Part shown: piece after piece, positions 50,431 to 59,158 of the stretch
How the letters are laid out: each line of letters starts with the position of its first letter
Numbering within the stretch: the stretch's first letter is position 1
DNA from: Paenibacillus_S vulneris
GTDB lineage: Bacteria; Bacillota; Bacilli; Paenibacillales; NBRC-103111
Length of the DNA stretch: 64,000 bases
NCBI RefSeq assembly: GCF_039543185.1
Contig: NZ_BAABJG010000006.1
Coordinates: 620,001-684,000, forward strand
Direction: 5' to 3'
Translations under genes and position numbers: made by a program
Notes under the pieces: generated by a model
Told to the model about the DNA's origin: nothing
Seen by the model: the letters and a program-made list of their open reading frames with translations, nothing else
Databases searched by the model: none

Positions 50431-50483
50431 TTGATTTCACTGGTAAAACGTGTAATAATACATCCATGGATACATTTTGTATC
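50431..50483 (+). promoter_or_regulatory. sinI promoter with Xre-type operator
   Basis: TTGATT (50431-50436), a 16-nt spacer and TAATAA (50453-50458) form the promoter. The perfect palindrome GATACATTTTGTATC (50469-50483) covers the likely transcription start. It is identical to the site at 570-584 by the Xre gene. Confidence 0.7.
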
Positions 50484-50507
50484 AAACGAGCGATGGAGGG
50501 GTTACCT

Positions 50508-50714
50508 GTGAATGGGAGTATTGTAAACCTGATGAATATGGAAGAACTGGATCGAGAGTGGACCGACCTTATCAGGACGGCTCGCAAGCAGGGACTCAGT
50601 GCCGAGGCCATTCGGACTTTCTTGAGAAACCCGGGTCACTTCGAGCTATCCTTGCACCCGTCAATGAAAAGCTACGCTCCGGTCGAAGCGCACGAATACC
50701 TCGAAGCCAAATAA
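50508..50714 (+). CDS. sinI: SinI-like antirepressor
   Basis: 68 residues from GTG 50508 with GGAGGGG 6-7 nt upstream. Residues 13-43 (ELDREWTDLIRTARKQGLSA, EAIRTFLRNP) match the SinI/SinR dimerisation motif (ELDxEW, then EEIRxFL) through which SinI sequesters SinR. The C-terminal 25 residues are not conserved. A start at 50466 would place the operator inside the coding region. sinR (51197) is nearby, though convergent with it, as is the eps operon it controls in Bacillus. Transcription appears to be under an Xre-type repressor rather than Spo0A. Confidence 0.82.
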   Translation: MNGSIVNLMNMEELDREWTDLIRTARKQGLSAEAIRTFLRNPGHFELSLHPSMKSYAPVEAHEYLEAK

Positions 50715-50783
50715 GCATATAGCAAAAAAACGAATGTTCACTTCCGATGATCTCGGAATCCTATACATACGGTTGTGGTCATT

Positions 50784-50805
50784 AAGCCCCGCTTCGGGGC
50801 TTTTG
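50784..50805 (+). terminator. Terminator of sinI
   Basis: AAGCCCC/GGGGCTT with a 4-nt GCTTC-type loop followed by TTTTGCC. Confidence 0.75.
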
Positions 50806-51196
50806 CCGTTTTTCATCCCCTTGTCACGGCTGGCCTTGACCAACAGAGCTGCCGGAGCCGGCAATGCTTCCATAGATATCAGGGGATGCTCCCTGAAGCA
50901 CAGGCGCCCTGCACGGTACCAAGGATAGGTGCTGCTCGTCGAGCGAAGCCGCAAGCACAGTTCCCGGTTATGTGCAGCCGATGCAAGGCCTGCTGATAGT
51001 CCGGAGAAGCGCAAAACCCGGCATGCCAAAGACTATGCCCGGTGCAGGCGCATTCACTGCATAGGCATTGTACTCTGTCAGGCCGGTCATACGCTGGATA
51101 GGCACCCTGGCGTACCCGCCGGTAAACATTTATATGGTGGTGAACTAAAAGATGGCGGTCAATAAGGCAGCTAACCCGATCCACCTGAACCAACCC
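50806..51196. other. Intergenic region between sinI and sinR, no gene seen
   Basis: About 390 bp of GC-rich sequence with several open frames on both strands but none with a ribosome binding site or recognisable motif. It may be a gene remnant. sinR ends at its right edge and sinI at its left edge, so the two genes converge on it. Confidence 0.5.
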
Positions 51197-51547
51197 CTAC
51201 TGGTTAAACTTGTTTTTTTCGTTGTGCCATTTCATAAATTCAATCACAATTTTGTACTCATGTATGCGTTCTTTTTCGATACCCGAATTTTTCAATTCAC
51301 TAATGAAATCAAGCCACTCTTTATCAGGATGCTGTTTAATCTCCGCGTCCGTCGCTATTTTGAGCAGGGTCTTGAGATCGACCTTTAGTACGGAAGCTAT
51401 TTTCTCCATGACATGTATAGAAGGATTTTGCTTCAGATTACGTTCAATATTGCTTAAATACGATTTGGAAATACCGGTCCGCTCCGAAAGCTCGGATAAA
51501 GTAAAACCCCTTTGTTTTCGTATGGAGGATATATTATTACCGATCAT
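51197..51547 (-). CDS. sinR: SinR-like repressor
   Basis: 116 residues. N-terminal HTH (MIGNNISSIRKQRGFTLSEL, SERTGISKSYLSNIERNLKQ, NPSIHVMEKIASVL) is very close to Bacillus SinR. The C-terminal DKEWLDFISELKNSGIEKER is the SinI-type dimerisation domain. ATG 51547 has GGAG about 11 nt upstream. SinR represses matrix genes by binding GTTCTYT boxes. Paired boxes (GTTCTTTATAAAGAAC) occur in the eps promoter region at 63165-63449, which supports the assignment. It is encoded on the same strand as eps, separated from its last gene by about 600 bp. Confidence 0.9.
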   Translation of the reverse strand: MIGNNISSIRKQRGFTLSELSERTGISKSYLSNIERNLKQNPSIHVMEKIASVLKVDLKTLLKIATDAEIKQHPDKEWLDFISELKNSGIEKERIHEYKIVIEFMKWHNEKNKFNQ

Positions 51548-51981
51548 GGTCTCTATCACTCCATAACGCTGCACATAAGCTTTCCTGCTGTTCCCGCATC
51601 ACACCCTCAATGCTCATCATCCAACATTAACCCCCCATGTTATGACCTTCCGCTCCTTACTCCACATAGTCCTTTTAAACCTGGTAAAATTCTTGCAATA
51701 GCGATGACAGGAGTCTTTGCTTTCACTTTTCGGACGCTCCTCTACCTTCCCCGCTGCAGAATCTTTCCTCCACAAAATATCCGTTTTCGGATTAAAGCGC
51801 TTACTATTCTTATCCTGATCCGTCTTCATGCTTGCTGCCAACCGGCTTGTACCGTCGTTGACGATTCACCTCCCCCAATGACTTCCCTTCAATGAACCTG
51901 CAGCCCTCTAACCATTCCCGCCAGAAGCTGAATACATCGGCATGAACCTACATAAATTTTTATAAAAGGGGGTCGTGCGTT
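51548..51981. other. Region between sinR and the 56-aa ORF; one weak ORF
   Basis: An open frame on the minus strand (51617-51829; KTDQDKNSKRFNPKTDILWR, basic and Cys-containing, 70 aa) points to sinR but lacks a good ribosome binding site before its ATG. A GGGGGAGG stands farther upstream. No palindromic box was found. It could be a leader peptide, a decayed gene or chance. Confidence 0.3.
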
Positions 51982-52152
51982 ATGTATTCGCTGCTAACGG
52001 GAACATGGAAAAAGGCACAATATGTTTACCATCAAGTGATGCATGCTTACCATTGCACTCTCTATAAGGATTGTCTCGACATGCAATTGAAAGCGCATTA
52101 TTACCGGATGGCGAGGCATCATGAACTCAAACTTAAGTCGTCCGGCTGTTAG
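51982..52152 (+). CDS. Small His/Tyr-rich protein (56 aa), unrecognised
   Basis: A 57-codon ORF from ATG 51982 with AAAAGGGGG about 9 nt upstream. The peptide is rich in Tyr and His (KKAQYVYHQVMHAYHCTLYK, then HYYRMARHHELK) with three Cys. It is helical by appearance and has no signal peptide or membrane segment. It overlaps the epsN stop codon by four bases on the opposite strand. Composition could suit metal or nucleic-acid binding, but no family is known. Confidence 0.5.
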   Translation: MYSLLTGTWKKAQYVYHQVMHAYHCTLYKDCLDMQLKAHYYRMARHHELKLKSSGC

Positions 52153-53339
52153 CTGCTTGCCGCTTTCTCCAATACAGCAGTCCTGGCAGCCGACGCTATA
52201 GCCTTCTTGATACATTCGATCACTCTTTGCTGCTCTTCCGCGGTCATTCTGGAACCGGACGGAAGACATAAGCCTGAAGCGAATAGCTGCTCGGAGACAC
52301 TCTCTTGCTCTCCGTGCCTATAGTACTTACATCCCTCAAACAACGGCTGCATATGGAGCGGCTTCCATACCGGCCGGGCTTCGATGTTCTCTTCCGTCAG
52401 CGCCGCCAGCAGCTGGCTGACGGTTACCCCAGCTTCGTCCGGGTCCAGCGTTAATACGGTTAGCCAGCGGTTCGAACGGGTTTGGTCCATCTCCGGCATG
52501 AACCGGATACCGGGCAAATGGGACAGCTCCAAATAATATCGCTCGAAGATCGCTCTTCTTGCTTCGACCCGATCGCTCAAAACCTCCAGCTGTGCTCTTC
52601 CGATGCCGGCCAGCACATTGCTCATGCGGTAGTTGTAGCCCATCTGGCTATGCTGGTAATGCGCTGCCTGATCTCTTGCTTGCGTAGCCAGGAAACGGGC
52701 GTGCTGCAGCGCCTCGATATCGTTAGAAACCAGCATTCCTCCGCCGGAGGTAGTAATAATCTTATTGCCGTTAAAAGAATAGACACCGTACTTACCAAAG
52801 GTTCCGCTAGCTCTGCCCTTGTATGTCGAACCGAGCGATTCCGCCGCATCCTCAATGACCGGGATGCTGTAGCGATTGCAGAGCGCGACGATTTCATCCA
52901 TCTTGGCGCTTTGCCCGTACAAGTTGACGACAATGACTGCTTTTGGCAGGCTGCCTTCCTTCGCCGCATCCTCAAGAGCCCGTTCAAGCGCTTGAGGAGA
53001 CATGTTCCACGTTTCCGGCTCGGAATCGATGAATACCGGAACGGCTCCCAGATACACAATCGGATTGGCGCTGGCTACGAAGGTGAGACTGGAGCAGAAT
53101 ACCGTGTCTCCTTCCTTGATGCCGATCAATCGCAAGGCCAAATGGATGGCCGCCGTTCCCGAAATGACGGCTGCGGCATCTCTGACGCCGACATAGGCGG
53201 CAAGCTCCTTCTCGAACGCATCGACATGCGGTCCTAATGGAGCGATCCAATTTGTATCGAAAGCATCCTGAATATATTTAATTTCGTTCTCGCTCATATG
53301 GGGAGCGGACAAATAAATTCTTGGTTTATCCTTACTCAT
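52149..53339 (-). CDS. epsN: PLP-dependent aminotransferase EpsN/PglE (UDP-4-keto sugar)
   Basis: 396 residues of the DegT/DnrJ family. It transfers an amino group to C4 of a UDP-4-keto-6-deoxy sugar. Seen: YLSAPHMSENEIKYIQDAFD, VISGTAAIHLALRLIGIKEG, IEDAAESLGSTYKGRASGTF and the PLP Lys in VYSFNGNKIITTSGGGM (about residue 185). It overlaps epsM by 8 nt (NeuD-family acetyltransferase), so aminotransferase and acetyltransferase are paired as in bacillosamine synthesis. It is last in the operon. Confidence 0.92.
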   Translation of the reverse strand: MSKDKPRIYLSAPHMSENEIKYIQDAFDTNWIAPLGPHVDAFEKELAAYVGVRDAAAVISGTAAIHLALRLIGIKEGDTVFCSSLTFVASANPIVYLGAVPVFIDSEPETWNMSPQALERALEDAAKEGSLPKAVIVVNLYGQSAKMDEIVALCNRYSIPVIEDAAESLGSTYKGRASGTFGKYGVYSFNGNKIITTSGGGMLVSNDIEALQHARFLATQARDQAAHYQHSQMGYNYRMSNVLAGIGRAQLEVLSDRVEARRAIFERYYLELSHLPGIRFMPEMDQTRSNRWLTVLTLDPDEAGVTVSQLLAALTEENIEARPVWKPLHMQPLFEGCKYYRHGEQESVSEQLFASGLCLPSGSRMTAEEQQRVIECIKKAIASAARTAVLEKAASS

Positions 53340-54009
53340 TGTGGAGGATCACGTCCTTTCTCGGGAATATGTCGCTTATTTCATTGCAGCGTGTTACTCT
53401 AGCAGGACTTCCCACCGCCGTACTGAACGCGGGAATGTCACTGATCACCGTCGAACCCGCACCTATAATGGACCATTCGCCTATCCATTTGCCCGGAATT
53501 ATAGATGCCCCCGCTCCAATCAGTGTCCCTTCCCGTACGGTCACAGCCCCCGTCAACGTGGCACGCGGTGCGATATGCGCAAAATCCGATACCCGGCTGT
53601 CATGCTCTACTATAGCCCCTGTATTGATAATCGAATGATTGCCGACGACGGCGTCCGCGTTAATTGTGCATTGAGCCATAACAACCGTACCGCGGCCTAT
53701 CTTCACGCTGGGACTAACCACCGCGGAAGGGTGAATCAGTGAAGCGAAGCGATCCTCCGAAAAATCGAGCGAAGCGGCAATCGTTTTTCTGACCTGATTG
53801 CTCCCTATAGCGATAACAAATCTCAATTGGTCGTTTTGGCTCAGCAATTCAGTTGCCGAAGCTACAGGCCCTCTGTACATACCGTCTTCAAAGCATGCAA
53901 GCTGCTCGTACTTATCGTCCAGAATCGCCTTCACCTTACCATTATGACTTCGAATGATGTCCATAATGACTTTACTATGTCCACCCTCGCCGATGACGGC
54001 AAGCTCCAT
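53332..54009 (-). CDS. epsM: Hexapeptide acetyltransferase EpsM/PglD
   Basis: 225 residues. N-terminal Rossmann-like segment (MELAVIGEGGHSKVIMDIIR, then VIAIGSNQVRKTIAASL) binds the UDP-amino sugar. The C-terminal left-handed beta-helix of hexapeptide repeats (GRGTVVMAQCTINADAVVGN, then SDFAHIAPRATLTGAVTVRE) binds acetyl-CoA, with the catalytic His in NTGAIVEHDS. The family is NeuD/PglD/EpsM. It sits between PglC-like and PglE-like genes. Product predicted: UDP-N,N'-diacetylbacillosamine. Confidence 0.92.
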   Translation of the reverse strand: MELAVIGEGGHSKVIMDIIRSHNGKVKAILDDKYEQLACFEDGMYRGPVASATELLSQNDQLRFVIAIGSNQVRKTIAASLDFSEDRFASLIHPSAVVSPSVKIGRGTVVMAQCTINADAVVGNHSIINTGAIVEHDSRVSDFAHIAPRATLTGAVTVREGTLIGAGASIIPGKWIGEWSIIGAGSTVISDIPAFSTAVGSPARVTRCNEISDIFPRKDVILHNE

Positions 54010-54026
54010 GCTTCAACACGCCCGTT

Positions 54027-54623
54027 TCATGAAAATTTGGAACCTGTGAACCGTTCCATCGTGACATGGCTTCCATGGCTGATGCCCTCGGGCTTCAGCA
54101 CTTTTTTTATAGTCAGCAGCAATATTTTGAGATCGAGAAGGAAGCTTTGATGCTCCACATACCACAGGTCCAACTGAAACTTCTCTTCCCAGGAAATCGC
54201 ATTGCGTCCATTCACCTGGGCCCATCCGGTTATTCCCGGTCTGACTTCATGTCTGCGGGCCTGTTCTTCCGTATACAATGGCAAATAGTCCATCAGCAGC
54301 GGGCGGGGGCCGACCAGACTTATGTCCCCTTTGACCACATTGACCAGCTGCAGCATCTCATCCAGACTGTACTTCCTTAAGAATTGACCGAATGGCGTCA
54401 ATCTCACCGCATCGGACAACAAATTTCCCTCAGCATCCGTCGCATCCGTCATCGTCCGGAACTTATACAAGTAAAACGGCTTGCCGTGCAGCCCCGGACG
54501 CTGCTGCGCGAAGACAACGGGCGAACCCAATTTCCATCTCACCAGAACCGCTACGACTCCAATGACCGGACTGAATACCAGCAGCAGTGAGATTGAAACC
54601 AGCAAGTCAAACGATCGTTTCAT
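54027..54623 (-). CDS. epsL: Phosphosugar transferase EpsL/PglC (monotopic)
   Basis: 198 residues. One re-entrant membrane helix (LLVSISLLLVFSPVIGVVAV) and the transferase core: FAQQRPGLHGKPFYLYKFRT with the catalytic Arg and Lys, LLSDAVRLTPFGQFLRKYSL with the Asp-Glu pair near 90-93, and LVGPRPLLMDYLP. It transfers sugar-1-phosphate from UDP-diacetylbacillosamine to undecaprenyl phosphate, starting the repeat unit. GGTAGGAG precedes the ATG. It follows the 48-aa gene by 165 bp. Confidence 0.93.
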   Translation of the reverse strand: MKRSFDLLVSISLLLVFSPVIGVVAVLVRWKLGSPVVFAQQRPGLHGKPFYLYKFRTMTDATDAEGNLLSDAVRLTPFGQFLRKYSLDEMLQLVNVVKGDISLVGPRPLLMDYLPLYTEEQARRHEVRPGITGWAQVNGRNAISWEEKFQLDLWYVEHQSFLLDLKILLLTIKKVLKPEGISHGSHVTMERFTGSKFS

Positions 54624-54788
54624 CGATTATCATGCTCCTACCCTTTCAACTGAAATATATGGCTGCGTTCCAGCCTCTATACGATATAATTCCGCTTAAC
54701 AGCGATGCAGCCAATGCTTGACCATCTATGGCAACCAGCCATTGGCAGTCCTTCAACGGAGCTGATCCATGTGAGGCAATGCCGCAAA

Positions 54789-54935
54789 TCATTTTCCCCT
54801 TACGGCGGATAAAATTTGCTCTTTGATTTCCTCGATGAATTCCTTCACACCCAAATGTTCCGCTTCATTGCCCCTATGATAAGCCCTAAGCATAATTTCC
54901 TTCATTTGCTGCTGAGTCAGTTCGGAAAGCTTCAT
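54789..54935 (-). CDS. Small helical protein (48 aa) between galE and epsL, unrecognised
   Basis: A 49-codon ORF starting 2 nt after the galE stop, with AGAGG 9 nt before its ATG (54935). The peptide (MKLSELTQQQMKEIMLRAYH, then EAEHLGVKEFIEEIKEQIL) is amphipathic helical and acidic/basic alternating, with no Cys or membrane segment. It is coupled to galE in an operon for exopolysaccharide, so it may be an adaptor or inhibitor of one of the enzymes. Confidence 0.65.
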   Translation of the reverse strand: MKLSELTQQQMKEIMLRAYHRGNEAEHLGVKEFIEEIKEQILSAVRGK

Positions 54936-54936
54936 A

Positions 54937-56052
54937 TTACAAAACCTCTTTTACCAGATGTGCGGAAGCATCATTCCATGCGCCATGATGAAGCAGCTGC
55001 GGATCCCCGTTGGCACCGATCCCGGTCAGAACACCCTCATGTCCGGCGTAGCCGTTGGGATTGTTGACCTGCCAGCGCCATGCGTCCCGGCACATGTCCT
55101 CCAGGCCCAGCTTGGCGACCCAGCCCAGCTCGCGCTCGGCCTTGCGCGGATCGGCATAGCAGAGTCCGATATCTCCGGGACGCCGTGCCGTAATCCGATA
55201 AGGAATGCTCCTGCCGGTCACCTTCTCGAAGGCGGCTACCATCTCCAACACACTGTAACCGCGGCCGGTTCCAAGATTATAGGCGTCTACACCAGTGGTC
55301 GCGTTTACTCTATCCAGCGCCTTCAAATGCCCTTGCGCCAGATCCACCGCGTGAATGTAATCTCTGACCCCTGTTCCGTCCGGCGTCGGGTAGTCGTTCC
55401 CGTAGACCTGCAGCTCTTTGAGCCTGCCTACCGCCACCTGGGTAATGTACGGCATCAGATTGTTCGGGACCCCGTTCGGGTCCTCCCCGATCCGGCCGCT
55501 TTTATGGGCTCCTACCGGATTGAAATAGCGAAGCAGCGCTATGCTCCACTTGGAATCCGAATGGTACAAGTCCCTTAAAATTTCCTCAATCATCAGCTTC
55601 GTCCGCCCGTACGGATTCGTGGCGCTAAGCGGCAGCTCCTCGGAGATCGGCACCCGCTCCTGCAATCCGTAGACGGTAGCGGAGGAGCTGAACACCAACC
55701 GCTTCACCCCGTAGCTTTCCATCACCTTGCACAGCGCCAGGGTCCCGGTGATGTTATTGTCGTAGTAACGAAGGGGCAGCCGAACCGATTCCCCGACGGC
55801 CTTAAGTCCGGCGAAGTGGATGACCGCTTCGATCTCATTTTGCGCAAATACCCGGTCCAGCCTTTCCTGATCCATCAAATCGATTTGATAAAATTTGAAA
55901 TCCTTGCCGGTAATAAACCTCACCCGTTGGAGTGATTCCATATGGCTGTTCGCCAGGTTATCCACCACGATGATTTCATATCCGGCATTCAATAATTCCA
56001 CACAAGTATGGCTACCGATGTAGCCGGAACCGCCTGTAATAAGTACAGCCAA
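54937..56052 (-). CDS. galE: UDP-glucose 4-epimerase
   Basis: 371 residues. NAD-binding VLITGGSGYIGSHTCVELLN at the N-terminus, VIHFAGLKAVGESVRLPLRY, the catalytic SSSATVYGL and YGRTKLMIEEILRDLY (Tyr-x3-Lys, about residue 150), and LLRYFNPVGAHKSGRIGEDP. It interconverts UDP-glucose and UDP-galactose (or their N-acetyl forms). Start is TTG 56052 with GGAG upstream. The C-terminal about 30 residues are slightly longer than usual. It is 13 nt from epsG. Confidence 0.94.
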   Translation of the reverse strand: MAVLITGGSGYIGSHTCVELLNAGYEIIVVDNLANSHMESLQRVRFITGKDFKFYQIDLMDQERLDRVFAQNEIEAVIHFAGLKAVGESVRLPLRYYDNNITGTLALCKVMESYGVKRLVFSSSATVYGLQERVPISEELPLSATNPYGRTKLMIEEILRDLYHSDSKWSIALLRYFNPVGAHKSGRIGEDPNGVPNNLMPYITQVAVGRLKELQVYGNDYPTPDGTGVRDYIHAVDLAQGHLKALDRVNATTGVDAYNLGTGRGYSVLEMVAAFEKVTGRSIPYRITARRPGDIGLCYADPRKAERELGWVAKLGLEDMCRDAWRWQVNNPNGYAGHEGVLTGIGANGDPQLLHHGAWNDASAHLVKEVL

Positions 56053-56065
56053 CTGCTCCGCCCTC

Positions 56066-57133
56066 CTAAAAACTGATATAATCGCTTCGATACAAAAGAT
56101 TCAGGACTACAACATTTTCATAGTAGAAATAAATGAAGTAACAGAGGATGATTGCGTAATAGATGATCCGTTGACTCTCTTTAGTAAACACCTTGACAAT
56201 CCAGGACATCAGGATGACGTTGTACAAGCCGAAATAGATGATAAAGCGGGCAAAGATCCAGTTCTGTGTAGCAATAATCATGAATACGAGGCCCAGCAGC
56301 GACATATTGACGACATAATCGCTTTCCGGAAATATTTGTCTCAGCTTTTCCCTTCCCATATAAGCAAGAAGAATAGGGACCCCTTGAACCGCAACCCTGA
56401 GAAGGTTGGCGCCTCCTTCATTGAAATCCTTATAATTGCCGTATTGGGTCTCCTCAATGGCCGAGAAGATGGCATCGGACAATTGGTTGTAGCCAAGCAC
56501 CATCAGGATGGCCACAGCCAGCATGGTAAAGGTCGTCGTCGTCCAAGCCTTTCTTCTAACGATGAAATAAATCGGTATCAGGATTAACGCGCTTTGATGA
56601 ATGGTGGAAGCGAATAAAATGACCAGCATATACTTCAGCCAGCTTCCGTTAAACAAATACTTGGTAGCGGCAAAGATGATCGCGCCGGCCAAAAATTGAC
56701 GAATCCCATTCATCGATACGACGTACAAGCCCGAAGTGATATAAATATAGATGCTCAGCTCGAACAACCGGGAATACTTATACATCACCATGACAATAAG
56801 CGCGTTGGTTATTAAAGCTGTAATAAAAACAAGGGCCTGGGGATTTGACGTATACATTTTTAAAATCATCTGGAAAATCCCGAAGCCGATGTCCTTTTTG
56901 GAAATGACGTAATCCCATGTGTAGGGGTCGACGACATACGAATGCATGTAATAGAAGGTATCGCCAATGTTATTACGAAGACCCGAGATCATCACAAAAA
57001 TGACAATGACGACAAAGGCCATCAGCTTATTCGGCTTTATGTACACCGGCCCTATAGGAGACGGCTTGGCTATTGCTCTCGAAAACAGGGAGACGGCGTA
57101 GACGGAAAATAAATTGATCCAAAGTATGGCCAT
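56066..57133 (-). CDS. epsG: EpsG-like exopolysaccharide polymerase (Wzy type)
   Basis: 355 residues with about ten membrane helices and a large periplasmic loop, as in EpsG and Wzy. Pieces such as LMAFVVIVIFVMISGLRNNI and GDTFYYMHSYVVDPYTWDY, together with MNGIRQFLAGAIIFAATKYL and FASTIHQSALILIPIYFIVR, match the EpsG family (the Gln-Phe-Leu-Ala motif is conserved). It likely polymerises lipid-linked repeat units outside the membrane. It is in the eps operon between galE and GT2. Confidence 0.88.
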   Translation of the reverse strand: MAILWINLFSVYAVSLFSRAIAKPSPIGPVYIKPNKLMAFVVIVIFVMISGLRNNIGDTFYYMHSYVVDPYTWDYVISKKDIGFGIFQMILKMYTSNPQALVFITALITNALIVMVMYKYSRLFELSIYIYITSGLYVVSMNGIRQFLAGAIIFAATKYLFNGSWLKYMLVILFASTIHQSALILIPIYFIVRRKAWTTTTFTMLAVAILMVLGYNQLSDAIFSAIEETQYGNYKDFNEGGANLLRVAVQGVPILLAYMGREKLRQIFPESDYVVNMSLLGLVFMIIATQNWIFARFIIYFGLYNVILMSWIVKVFTKESQRIIYYAIILCYFIYFYYENVVVLNLLYRSDYISF

Positions 57134-57155
57134 GAGCTGCCTTCCCTTCGTACGG

Positions 57156-58046
57156 TTAGGAGGTTCTTGTTTTTCTCAATACGTAGCAATAAAGCAGGAA
57201 GCCGAACGGAATCGCCGCTAACGTCAGCAGCTTGCAGGGGGTCTCGCTAATAAACCTCCGGTTTCTGGAAAGAAAGCTGCTCGATACATAATGTATCGAC
57301 TGTTTGAACTTAAAGAGCCTGCCGGCGAAAGGCAGCTTCATCAGCTCTTTGCGGTAAAAAGCGAAGCCCTGCGGGTTCCTGCGGTACTGTCTCAGCATGT
57401 TCCTCGAGGACCCGTCCGGCAAATATTCGATGCAGCAGAGCACCTCATTCATAAGCAGCATCTCATACTGCTGGTCCAGCATGTAATATTTGTAGGCAAG
57501 CCCTACGTAGTTCTCATTCTTGAACAAAGGGTACGGGTATTGCCTAGTTAATTCGGTCCGGTAGACCAGCTTCTTATCGCCGGTTACCCCGTGCTTGTTG
57601 TACAGCTCGAACAGGGAGGAGAGCCTCAGCTGCTCCGGTAACCGGGACCCGACAATCCGGCCGTCGGTATAAGCATCAAGCCCGATGATTCCGCTGACTT
57701 TATCGCTGCCGTAACGGTCCCAGAAGGTAATGATCTTCTCTACCGCATCGTCCGGCATATAATCATCCGAATCGATACACACGTTAAGCTCGGTATCAAT
57801 CAGTTCATAGGCGGTGTTATGCGCCCCGTGCATGCCCTGATTTTCCTGCCAATGATACCGGATTTCGATTTCATTCTCATCTATCCAGCCCTGGACCAAA
57901 TCCCGGGTCCCATCGCTGGATCCGTCGTCTATGATAAGCCATACAAAATCCTTCGACGTTTGCCGCTTCAAGCTCTCGTAGCAAACGGGAAGACAGTACG
58001 CACGGTTATAGGTGGGCGTAAACACCGTCAGTGCCTTCAATCCCAT
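57156..58046 (-). CDS. Family 2 glycosyltransferase
   Basis: 296 residues with a GT-A fold: VFTPTYNRAYCLPVCYESLK, WLIIDDGSSDGTRDLVQ (nucleotide-binding Asp), VCIDSDDYMPDDAVEKI (metal DxD-like) and a C-terminal hydrophobic segment (LLTLAAIPFGFLLYCYVLRK). ATG 58046 overlaps the upstream stop by one base (TGATG); a longer start at 58082 is not needed. It adds a sugar to the growing lipid-linked repeat unit. The donor is unknown. Confidence 0.9.
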   Translation of the reverse strand: MGLKALTVFTPTYNRAYCLPVCYESLKRQTSKDFVWLIIDDGSSDGTRDLVQGWIDENEIEIRYHWQENQGMHGAHNTAYELIDTELNVCIDSDDYMPDDAVEKIITFWDRYGSDKVSGIIGLDAYTDGRIVGSRLPEQLRLSSLFELYNKHGVTGDKKLVYRTELTRQYPYPLFKNENYVGLAYKYYMLDQQYEMLLMNEVLCCIEYLPDGSSRNMLRQYRRNPQGFAFYRKELMKLPFAGRLFKFKQSIHYVSSSFLSRNRRFISETPCKLLTLAAIPFGFLLYCYVLRKTRTS

Positions 58047-59158
58047 CACCTCGCTATCGAGAAGTAATATTGTTCCGCCCATCGGGCCGTCGTCCGGATA
58101 TCATATCCGTGCTCCGTTAACGAATGCTGCGGGATACGGCGGGATACAGGCTTCACCATACGGTCCCCGAGGGCTTGAACCCATGACTCCAACGGCTGGT
58201 TAAGGGACACATAGTCCACCAAGGACAACCCCATATCCACTTCCCGGGTAATCACGTCGGAGATGACGCAAGGCAGTCCAGCTCCCTGTGCCTCGACAAG
58301 CGTAACCGGCAGCCCTTCGTGCAAGGAGGGAAATACAAAGATATCGAAGCCCTGCAGCAGTCTGGCGATATCGCTCCTTACTCCAAGAAACTTTACTCTC
58401 CGCTCCAGCCCCAGCTCTTTTACTTTCTCCTCGATCCCGGTCCTTAACGGACCGTCGCCTGCCAGCACAAGAACCGAATTCGGACGCTCCTGATGGAATC
58501 GGGCGAAGATTTCAACCAGAAACGAATGATTCTTCGGTGCGGAGAAGCGGCCTACATGTCCGATAACAAAATCGTCCGCCTGGAGCCGAAGCTCCTCCCT
58601 TACTTCCGACCGAACCTCCGTAGAAAAGGCAAAGCGTTCGGACTCTATGCCGTTCTTCAGAATTGCAACCTGCCGGTCCTTATTCGGAAATAACCATGCG
58701 GCAGCCTTGCCCGAGCAGGCCAGCAGATGGGTCGCACAAGGGCGAATCAGCTGACCCGAAGCCCATTTATAGGCTCTGGCGGCAATCCCGCCCTCACTCC
58801 TTGTGCTATGGCTATGGGCGATGCGTGCCGGAATACCGGCCTTCTTCGCCGACCGGAGAACGAAGCCGCTCATCTTGTCCATGTGAGAATGGACGACTCG
58901 GTACTCGGGATGGGAGGCAAAGAATTGATCCAGCGCCTTGATGTACCCGGAGTGGCCTACCTCGGTCAAGTAAGGGATCCGATGCACCCTTCCGCCCAGA
59001 GCTTCTATTTCCGGGTCAAAGGCCCCTTCCCTGCAGGTTAGAAAATCGAACTGGACCTTCGTCCGGTCTATATTCCGGTACATATTCATGAGCAGCGTTT
59101 CGGCCCCGCCGCGATTCATATTGACGACTACGTGCAAAATTCTTAGGGGATCGCCCAC
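58046..59158 (-). CDS. epsF: Family 4 glycosyltransferase (EpsF-like)
   Basis: 370 residues, GT-B fold. N-terminal HVVVNMNRGGAETLLMNMYR is typical of EpsF. The C-terminal nucleotide-sugar site is IFVFPSLHEGLPVTLVEAQG near residue 285, with VIGHVGRFSAPKNHSFLVEI. GTG 59158 has a GGGGGAG site and overlaps the previous gene by 16 nt. Role: sugar transfer in repeat-unit assembly. Confidence 0.88.
   Translation of the reverse strand: MGDPLRILHVVVNMNRGGAETLLMNMYRNIDRTKVQFDFLTCREGAFDPEIEALGGRVHRIPYLTEVGHSGYIKALDQFFASHPEYRVVHSHMDKMSGFVLRSAKKAGIPARIAHSHSTRSEGGIAARAYKWASGQLIRPCATHLLACSGKAAAWLFPNKDRQVAILKNGIESERFAFSTEVRSEVREELRLQADDFVIGHVGRFSAPKNHSFLVEIFARFHQERPNSVLVLAGDGPLRTGIEEKVKELGLERRVKFLGVRSDIARLLQGFDIFVFPSLHEGLPVTLVEAQGAGLPCVISDVITREVDMGLSLVDYVSLNQPLESWVQALGDRMVKPVSRRIPQHSLTEHGYDIRTTARWAEQYYFSIAR

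Noticed and set aside
50466..50714. Longer sinI starting at ATG 50466
   Set aside because: It would put the Xre operator and the ribosome binding site inside the gene; GTG 50508 fits better.
50661..51029. 122-codon minus-strand ORF after sinI
   Set aside because: It covers the sinI terminator, lacks a ribosome binding site, has atypical residue composition and no motif.
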